A stretch of 64,000 nt of DNA, from assembly GCA_012861695.1 (NCBI GenBank), contig JAAOOA010000128.1, positions 598,001-662,000 on the forward strand. Direction: 5' to 3'. This DNA comes from Trematomus loennbergii (lineage: Eukaryota > Chordata > Actinopteri > Perciformes > Nototheniidae). Below are positions 56,690 to 64,000 of this stretch, one piece after another (positions within the stretch are counted from its first letter, which is position 1; each line of letters opens with the position of its first letter). A model generated the notes under the pieces. It saw nothing but the letters and a program-made list of their open reading frames with translations. It did no database searches and was not told where the DNA came from. The position numbers and the translations under genes were made by a program.

Positions 56690-58167
56690 ACGGTGGCCCT
56701 GAAGTGCAAGTCAAAACAGCATTTCAGGAAACGCCACAGCATTTTAGAAAACACCACAGCATTTCAACTTATACGGAAAGGGTATTCCTTTAGGGAGAAC
56801 ACTTCTTGTTTGTGATTGGACAGAGCCAGCCAGAGAAGCACTGCTGTGATTGGTTGTTTTTGCTGCCAGTCAAGAAATGACGCTTCGTGATTGGTCAGCA
56901 CCCGACAGCGCAGCATGTCCCGAAACATTAGCTGTTAGCACACAGAGCTCACAGCTCCTCATATCTGTTCAGAAACTGGACAAAAGTTAAACATGTACAA
57001 ACAGACTGTCTGTGTCATGGCGAATACAGTCGCTGCTTTATTTATGTCTGTATGACGTTGTTGTGAGTTTGGACGGAGCAGCTACAGGTTAGTTTATCCT
57101 GATCGATCCAATCTCCATTCAGAAAACACGCATTTTAAAAGGTTTTTCGCCTGCCGTCTTGTCTGCAGACTTGTCACAGCATTAATTCATGGTTTTTACT
57201 AACCGGTATCAGTATGTTGTTACTTCGGCATCATTTTGAAACTTGTATTACAATTAAATCACGGTAAAATATGTTCATTTTGTTGTAGTCTACCATAGTA
57301 TTTACATGGATATAAACCCAGAATATTCGCATCGCTCTAATTGCTCGAGTTTCAGGTTTCACCGCGGCTGTCAGCTGTGTTTACTCCTGTCATTCAAACA
57401 AGACGAGCTGGAGAGGGGGCGGGGCTTATATCCATGCAAATACTTTGGTAGATACCAACTACAACAAAATGAACATATTTTACCGTGATTTAATTGTAAT
57501 ACACGTTTCAAAATGATGCCGAAGTAACAACATACTGATACCGGTTAGTAAAAACCATGAATTAATGCTGTGACAAGTGTGCAGACAAGACAGCAGGCGA
57601 AAAACCTTTTAAAATGCGTGTTTTCTGAATGGAGATCGGATCGAACAGGATAAACCAACCTGTAGCTGCTCCGTCCAAACTCACAACAACGGCATACAGA
57701 CATAAATAAAGCAGCGACTGTATTCACCATGACATAGACAGTCTGTGGTTTGTTCATGTTTAACTTTTGTCCAGTTTCTGAACAGATATGAGGAGCTGTG
57801 AGCTCTGTGTGCAAACAGCTAACGGCTGATGTTTCGAGACATGTTGCACTGTCGGGTGCTGACCAATCACGAAGCGTCATTTCTTGACTGGCAGCAAAAA
57901 CAACCAATCACAGCAGTGCTTCTCTGGCTGGCTCTATCCAATCACAAACAAGAAGTGTTCTCCCTAAAGGAATACCCTTTCCGTATAAATTGAAATGCTG
58001 TGGCGTTTTGTGAAATGCTGTAGTGTTTTGTGGAATGCTGTATCGTTTTCTGAAATGCTGTGGTGTTTTCTAAAATGCTGTGGTGTTTTGTGAAATGCTG
58101 TGGTGTTTTCTGAAATGCTGTGGTGTTTCCTGAAATGCTGTTTTGACTTGCACTTCAGGGCCACCGT
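56690..58167. mobile_element. Giant palindromic foldback element
   Basis: The left arm (56690 to about 57314) is the near-exact complement of the right arm (about 57425-58167). Flanking ACTGTTTT (56682-56689) and ACTGTTTG (58168-58175) look like an 8 bp target duplication with one change. The ends are ACGGTGGCCCTGAAGTGCA. Each arm has several GTGATTGG (inverted CCAAT) boxes. The loop of about 110 bp contains GGGGGCGGGGCTTATATCC. No transposase is visible. Confidence 0.85.
57992..58146. repeat. 21 bp tandem repeat expanded in one arm
   Basis: GAAATGCTGTGGTGTTTTCTG recurs with a 21 bp period about 7-8 times in the right arm. The left arm has only two or three units at 56725-56765. It creates a repetitive open frame, which is not a gene. 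Confidence 0.85.
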
Positions 58168-58175
58168 ACTGTTTG

Positions 58176-59488
58176 AATGTATGACGTCAGATTTAACCTG
58201 TTAAGCCCTGAGACAATCACGCTCTACCAATGTGAACAAACAAAAGAGCAGATATCAGTCATCTGGGGTGTATTTAATCTCTTCTCAGTCTGTTCAAGAC
58301 TGTCCAAGACTCTTCACAGTCTGTAGTTTGTCCTCAGCCTAACCAGATTATCCGTCCACAGCAGTGATGTGTGTCACACTATCACATTAATGTACACCAC
58401 AGTACCCCCAGGGAGTCACACACGCACGTATACACAAACCTTACAAACACATACGATGGTAGATGGTAGGATAAGGCACAGGCACAGCCACGGTGATTGC
58501 TATCAGACACAACAAGGGAATCAAAAAGCCAATCATAACTACATCTCCTTCCGTCTCTTCCTCCTGTCGTCTCCTCTGGCACATACAGTACATCGAGATT
58601 GATTTGTGCATTGTGTTGGGAATTGTTTTATTATCTCTGAAGCATCAACATGTCAAGAACCTAAAATAATTCGCCTTATTTCAAACTTGGCCTCAGTTTA
58701 TCCACTGGGGTTCTTTTATGTTTTCATAAGCCCCCATAAAGGGACCCTCAGTAGTCTTATAAAGTGACAGCTGAGCTGCTCTAGATTTGTCTAAATATGT
58801 AGAGTGCGACCTCAGACACAGCGGACCGGCTCAATTAAACAAGAGATAGTTTAGTAGCGGGTTATCAGGAAGAGAAAGCGCTTGTAGCTACTGATAATGT
58901 CTTGGGGGGTCTCATGTCAAAGATACAGCACCCTTAATCCAAAGCAGGAGATTATACTTTTACAGATTAGTCCTGATGGGTCTATGGATGAATTGATGTT
59001 CTAAGGGGGGCACTCCAAAGACTTTACACAATAAGATAAGTGTAATTGTTTTCAGGGTTCTTTTAATGAGGACCAGGACTGTTTTAAGGGCACAGAGTAG
59101 CTTGGCAGTTGGCTATTGCACCAAAGATAAGAAATACTTGTTTACGCTTTGTACGTTTGTTCTTCGCTTTTATGTCTGTCTGAAAGCAGGATTACGGATT
59201 AACTACTGGCTTGATTCAAATACAATTTAGTGGCAGGTTGGACCAAGGCATTAAAAGTTGGAGCAGATCCAAATCACTAGGCCATTCACAATCCATGTTT
59301 CACTTTGTAAGACGCGTATTTGATTATTTTTACAATCGTAGTAGAGATAAATAAAGACAGAAAAAGAAACAAAACAGCCGCGGTCACGAGTGTCTATCTA
59401 TTATCAAAGAATGAAAACAAATAATTTTGGGGGAAAAATGCTTTATATGAATTACTACTTTCCAGTGACAGCAGCCTTTTGTTGTGTC
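58176..59488. other. Non-coding stretch
   Basis: No supported gene. TTAACCTGTTAAGCCCTGAG at 58195 resembles the end of the possible TTAA element at 17162-18053. Confidence 0.35.
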
Positions 59489-59858
59489 CCGTCAAATGTG
59501 TTAGTTTAGTCATGTTTGTTCCACTTCCTGTTTTATTTTGTACTCACCTTGTCTCATTCCAGGTCCCTTTACTTCCTGCCTTTGTTGTTTTCCCGCCATC
59601 GTCAGCATCTGCCCCGCCCTGATTGTTTCCACCTGTGCCCACTTACCTCATGTATAAATTGTCCTGTCTCCCCTTGTCATGTGCCAGTTCGTCTCGGTTG
59701 TCGTCCCATGAAGCCAGAGATCAAATGTCACGTACTATAACTCCAGATTCTATGAGTATAGGCGTAGCCCTCTAAGGCTATCGCTATTGGGTAATCCCCT
59801 GTGCACGCGCAGCACTGAAACACTTGTAATCCACGCCCACCTGCGCACACACTTCCGG

Positions 59859-59868
59859 TATAAATAGG
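59859..59868. promoter_or_regulatory. TATAAATAGG box in a DIRS terminal repeat
   Basis: TATAAATAGGAAGAAGGCCC is conserved in both terminal repeats (complement at about 63157-63166). The right-hand copy is placed to drive the minus-strand genes. Confidence 0.5.
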
Positions 59869-60129
59869 AAGAAGGCCCGACAATCTGCTCCCACACAAAC
59901 AGCTTTTCTTCAGCTATTCGTGGAGCCAGTGGGGCCCAGAATTTAGAGGGCTACGCCTATACTCATAGAAGCTGGAGTTACAGTAGGTAACTTCAGTTCT
60001 ATTTCGTATAGGCTTCGCCCTCTAAGGCTATCGCTATTGGGTTAAGGGCGAAGCAGGATGTAGTCTATGCCCACTGGATCCGTCCGGTACCATAAGCACA
60101 GACACACCTGCTCAATTAATAACCCATGC

Positions 60130-61036
60130 CTATTGCGCCATGCGTAATGACGCATCACAGTCCCTGGAAATATAGCATAAAACATGAATATTCTCCATGA
60201 GGGGACGAAGGCTGGGAACAATAAAAACCTGCCGCTGTGAAAAAGTAGAGACTAAGGTCACACTTTGTCCAGCGATAAAAGGGGGAAAAAGGGCAGCTCT
60301 CTGCGTGCCGACAGGCAGGAGAGAGGCGCACAGCTGTATCCCTGACATCAGACACTTAGTACAGAGAGTCAGAGAGGAATGGGAGACATCCCTCAAATAA
60401 AATTGAATAAACGAACAGGGGGAAGACCAAGATGCAGCAGTGCAAATGTCTTCCACTGTCATTCCTCTGTGCAAAGCCGTAGAGGATGAAAGCAGCCGTT
60501 CCCAGCGCTACGGGACAGAGGAGATGAGATGTGGCTTCCTCCTCCGACCTGTGAGGAGGAGGAAAGAAGCCATCCAAGGTGATCACTCTCGACCTAAAAG
60601 AGCTTGTGATGACCTTTGGCATAAAAGCCGGGTTAGGGCGCAAAACAGCTGAACTGCCATCTCCTTGGATCTGGAGACATGACGGAGCCACAGAGAGAGC
60701 AGACAAGTCACTCACCCTTTTTGCTGATGTTCGAGCCAAAAGTAGTACTACTTTGGCTGACAACAATTTAAGGGGAACCTGATCCAAAGGTTCAAATGGG
60801 GCTTTGCTCAGTGCGCGTAACACCAAAGCCAAATCCCACTGAGGCGCCAGTGCGTGTGACACAGATCCGAGTCTCCGTACTCCTCGCAGAAAGCGTTTTG
60901 TCAGAGGGTGACTAAACACCGTACTGACCCCGAAACCCACGTGACAAGACGATATGGCAGCAGCATATGTCTTGATCGTGCTGAAGGCCAAATTCCTGTC
61001 CAACAACAGCTGGAGGAACAACAGCATGTGAGGCAA
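60130..61036 (-). pseudogene. DIRS tyrosine recombinase, catalytic centre partly deleted
   Basis: The enzyme inserts circular DIRS DNA by strand exchange through a Tyr. The N-terminal SAM-like part is readable (LLFLQLLLDRNLAFSTIKTY, ISSCHVGFGVSTVFSHPLTK). The catalytic core starts with TSAKRVSDLSALSV, whose Arg is the first active-site residue, and continues to LRPNPAFMPKV. After LLCPVALG the sequence jumps, with a frame change, to MTVEDICTAASWSSPC and FIQFYLRD, which carries the Tyr. The HxxR stretch normally between them is deleted, so the protein would be inactive. Confidence 0.8.
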
Positions 61037-61039
61037 GGG

Positions 61040-62260
61040 GCACGTAATGGGGTCCAGGAGCGGGGGTTCCTCGATCCCCTCCGACTCGCCGCCGGGAGAC
61101 CCTGTCTCTGGAGTGGCGGAGGAGCGGAGACGTGGGACAGAGCCCCGCGGCAGCCGCAGGGCGACCCTGACGCCGTGGCTGGTCGCGCTGCTGGCGCTGC
61201 TGCCGCTGGGGGTGCTCAGTAGGCTGGAGCCAGCTGACGTGCTGTCGGATGTCGTCTGCCTGTTCTGCGGCAGACTTCATTGACTCCACCATGGCGTGGA
61301 ACTGGGATCCAGCCTCCAGCATCACTTTTCTTGCCGTCTCTGGTATGGACGCCTGCTAGCCAGAGGTAGCGCTGAATCTGCGTCACCCAAGCCGAGATCG
61401 GACGGGCACAGGTTAAGTGCCGTGCTGGCCGCCTTGCCGATCTCCTCAGCTTCCTCTGAGGACATGGTGGTGGACCGCTCTGTTAACATCACCACCGAGT
61501 TGGACGGCAGCGCGATGTTGTTAGCCGCCGCCGATGCCTGGAATGCACACTGGTGTACCCGGTCGGCTCGGCGGGCGACATACTGGTCTCTGGTGGCGGC
61601 CAACATGGGACGCCGTCCAGCAACCGTGTTGGCCTGCTTCACCCCAAAGAATGCCGTCAGGTTCGGCTCCAGAGGAGGTGTGGACGGAAACCCAACATCC
61701 GTGAACCCTTCCACCTTAGTGAGGGGAACAAATGTGGATTCCGGAGCCTTCAGGGTCCTAGGGTCCGCCGTCGCCCCCTCCTGGTACCTCCTGATGGCCG
61801 GGAAGCGTGGCCAGATCGGGTCACTCCTGACCGTCTGTACCCGGGAGAATACTCCGGCCATGGCCGGAGAACAACTCTCCTGAGCTAGGGGAACGGGGAG
61901 ATTTCTGCAGGCGGATGCCTTTCGGATAATCTCCGGGTGTTCCCCTAGAATACCACTTATCGCCGGCACAGCCATGGTGGCGGAGAAGGGGACCGCAGGT
62001 TCGGTTGCCAGGCTGGCACCGGGCTCCGACTCTGTCTCCCCCGTCCGGAGGAGAGGAGGGAGGGGAGAACCACACGGTGATCCGTGGATGGAGGCGGGGT
62101 AGGAGTCGTCCGACTCCTGCCCGGCACCCGGATCCAGGAAATCAAGGGCTTGGTCCACGGAGTAGGACACCTGGACTGGCCAATCATCCTCGGCCGCAGC
62201 AGCGAGACACCTGCTGGGTGAGAGCTGCGTATGCGTGCTCCAACCCCAGGCAGGATTCTG
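61040..62260 (-). pseudogene. DIRS gag-like protein, 3' end joined to recombinase region
   Basis: A 282-residue frame (62170-61322) contains LDFLDPGAGQESDDSYP, ISGILGEHPEIIRKASACRN and MLAATRDQYVARRADRVHQC, the type of protein encoded first in DIRS elements. It continues in other frames to a Gln/Arg-rich end near 61040, directly beside the recombinase. The direct contact shows that the pol segment has been lost. Confidence 0.65.
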
Positions 62261-62795
62261 TTGTGTTCAAAATTCCAGGAAAGACAAACAACTTCTAAGA
62301 TTTACTATTTATTATAAGAGAGCAAAAAATATATATTCACTGGGCCAAGGACTCCGTCCGGTCACAGAAATCACAGGCAGCAGAGCTGTAATCTGTCAGT
62401 CTATTTCCGGAAAGAGCCCCGAACCTCGTGCGACAATACATTTTATTACACAGGGCGTTGCCCGTACATTTATGATTGGTTGAGACTAGTTGGGGAGGGC
62501 CATGGTTTAGACTTTGGCTTCCCTGGTTGGTGCGCAGAATTAGGTTTCTTGGCAACACGATCTTCCAATCAGCATTCGGCCGGCCTGTGAAGGTTCCTCC
62601 CTACTCTGTCGCTATCCTAGTAATTTGTTTTTGCTAAAGTTTCTTCAGAAAAAGTGGAATCCTGGTTATACTGATTCCCAGCTATGCGTGGGAGCGAAGC
62701 TCACCCACACGGCCAAGGCCAGAGCCTCAGTAACTCATTGTCCTCTTACAGTGTCTGCACCTGGCTTTGCTACTCTGTATTGCAGGCTAAAAACT
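62259..62795 (+). repeat. LTR-like repeat, longer copy, inside DIRS
   Basis: It aligns with 21567-21900 and adds an internal block (about 62526-62745) absent there. It starts TGTTGTGTTCAAAATTCC. It separates the DIRS 5' terminal repeat from gag, which would disrupt transcription of this copy. Confidence 0.6.
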
Positions 62796-63480
62796 TTCTT
62801 CTGTGACTTTTCCCTTTGTTTCCTATCCAACCCATCAAACCTTGGGATTGGTGATTTTGTCTATTTATTCCAACGTCATAGCAACATAAAAAGAGCACAA
62901 TAAGCTTATAATGTAATAATAAGAGTCAGTCTTTCTAATGTTATATAAAAATAGACTCCACAATTCACATCGTGAGTGCCGTCGTAACTCATTATGTAAC
63001 TCGTCTGGCATGAGGAGCAAACTCGAACACAACCCTGTGTACTTGTGTTTTATAGGATCAAAGCTTTTTAGAAGGAATTTTTGCTTTTAGTGTCTCTACA
63101 GTGCTTCTGCAACGGGGTGCTGAAGAAAAGTGGGGAGCAGATTGTTGGGCCTTCTTCCTATTTATACCGGAAGTGAGTCCGTAGGTGGGGCCCACCTCGC
63201 AGGTGGGCGTGGATTACAAGTGTTTCAGTGCTGCGCGGGTGCCCAGGGGATTACCCAATAGTGATAGGGGCGAACCCTATACGAAATAGAACCAAGCCAT
63301 TGTTAAAGAGATTCGTTTTTTCCTGTGGACTCAGTGTTTTTGCTTTTTCATCCTCCATGTGAGCGCTTTTTGTTGTACCCTCTAAAATAGTGATTCTTTG
63401 TTCAAAGTAAAGATTATTTTCTTCACACCATTTTTTGCCTCTGGGTTGTGCATTTTAGTCCACATACTATTGTGTCAAGG

Positions 63481-64000
63481 TTCATAACACCTTTAGCAAA
63501 CGTTCGTTTTAACACTGATAAGCACAAGCTTCATAACACTCTATTATAGTGGCAAACAATTGCATCACGTCACTCTTTAAAGTGAGGACAGCTTCGACGC
63601 AGTCCGCCATTGTTGTTGTTATTCACGCTGGCTGCTGAGAGAAACGTAAACAGTGATGTCATGATGTGGCTCCTACACGGTGCTGGTCAGTGGTAAAGCA
63701 AACTTGTTCACAGTTGGCTCAACTTTCCAATTACAAACCAAACTAGTTCCTGCACGAAACTACAACAGAACTCATTGCAGTGAAAAAGGAGTATTACTGT
63801 AGATGACACACCATGAAAGGCTGGTAAAATAGGAAAGAGGTGAAGTGGAAGAGAAAGAAGATTAGAGGTCCTTCAAAGCTCTCCAGGCCTCCCGCTGAGT
63901 CCCTCGCCGTGACATCAACCTTGTTAAAATGTACCTTTTTACCATGTTAAACACACACTCCCTCACACACCACACCAAATCTCTCAAGGAATGTCTTATG
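63481..64000. other. Non-coding stretch to window end
   Basis: No gene or repeat border that I can support. Confidence 0.4.

Larger units (their letters stand above)
59742..63293 (-). mobile_element. DIRS1-like retrotransposon, internally deleted
   Basis: The inverted terminal repeats (59742-59900 and about 63090-63293) are complementary: CTATCGCTATTGGGTAATCCCC, CACTGAAACACTTGTAATCC and TATAAATAGGAAGAAGGCCC. Further copies of the terminal motif at 59935-59985 (inverted) and 59998-60055 (direct) look like the internal complementary region. Minus-strand order is gag-like, then tyrosine recombinase. The reverse transcriptase, RNase H and methylase expected between them are missing. An LTR-like repeat is inserted between the right terminal repeat and gag. 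Confidence 0.85.
59489..63480 (+). repeat. Pyrimidine-rich retroposon-like unit split by the DIRS element
   Basis: The left part (59489-59741) has CCTGATTGTTTCCACCTGTG, ATGTATAAATTGTCCTGTCT and TCGTCTCGGTTGTCGTCCC. The right part (63294-63480) has AAAGTAAAGATTATTTTCTT and TGCCTCTGGGTTGTGCATTT. Together they resemble the common fish units ending in a TGCATTTGGGTCC-like motif, as in the insert at 16058-16476. The boundaries are approximate. Confidence 0.4.

Noticed and set aside
57964..58164. Minus-strand frame with repeated HFRKHHSISEN-type units
   Set aside because: It is the 21 bp repeat of the palindrome arm, not a zinc-finger or other protein.
60440..61283. Plus-strand frames across the DIRS recombinase and gag
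   Set aside because: The minus-strand frames carry the recognisable DIRS domains; the plus-strand ones are GC-rich shadows.

Overview
The window reads as teleost fish DNA. The evidence is the density and type of repeats: L2/Maui-like and jockey-group LINEs, tRNA-derived SINEs, hAT, Harbinger-like and TTAA-flanked DNA transposons, a CACTA element, a DIRS element, an endogenous retrovirus and long CA repeats. I recognise no ordinary conserved single-copy host gene. Nearly every coding stretch belongs to a mobile element or to a multi-copy gene family carried with such elements, and most are broken.

Layout. 1-2547: a retroviral LTR split by a 1.9 kb TTAA-flanked transposon. 2.9-19 kb: the remains of a large locus with a plus-strand D34E integrase gene (2886-3912) convergent with a multi-exon minus-strand HECT ubiquitin ligase (about 19006 down to 7512). 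Inside it are nested a MITE, a 2.6 kb Harbinger-like element, a minus-strand LINE that itself holds a hAT element, and a 0.4 kb retroposon sitting in a HECT exon. 19.1-19.8 kb: inverted minisatellite arrays upstream of the candidate first HECT exon. 21.5-24.8 kb: a broken SET-domain (KMT5A-like) gene invaded by two related hAT copies. 28-33.6 kb: CA repeat, hairpin repeats, an L2 copy split by a Harbinger-like MITE, and a LINE RNase H fragment.

33655-53375: a 19.7 kb CACTA/EnSpm-like transposon with CACAGCAAATT inverted ends, a CT target duplication and GTGTTA-rich subterminal DNA. It carries a SAMD3-like multi-exon gene followed directly by a C2H2/tnp2-like transposase. It also contains an almost full L2 element (ORF1 plus ORF2) and a 5.1 kb provirus with two LTRs and a 4 bp duplication. 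53.6-55.1 kb: a hAT element with an 8 bp duplication. 56.7-58.2 kb: a giant palindromic foldback element. 59.7-63.3 kb: a minus-strand DIRS element with gag and tyrosine recombinase but no reverse transcriptase, sitting in another repeat and interrupted by an LTR-like repeat that is also found at 21.6 kb.

Two units look like multi-gene mobile systems rather than simple parasites. One is the integrase/HECT convergent pair. The other is the CACTA element with its SAMD3-like second protein, which I suggest may play the part that TNPA plays beside TNPD in plant En/Spm. Both copies here are decayed (frameshifts, stops, insertions), so the window shows architecture, not activity. Exon limits come from GT/GC-AG sites and family resemblance read by eye; nothing was run against a database.
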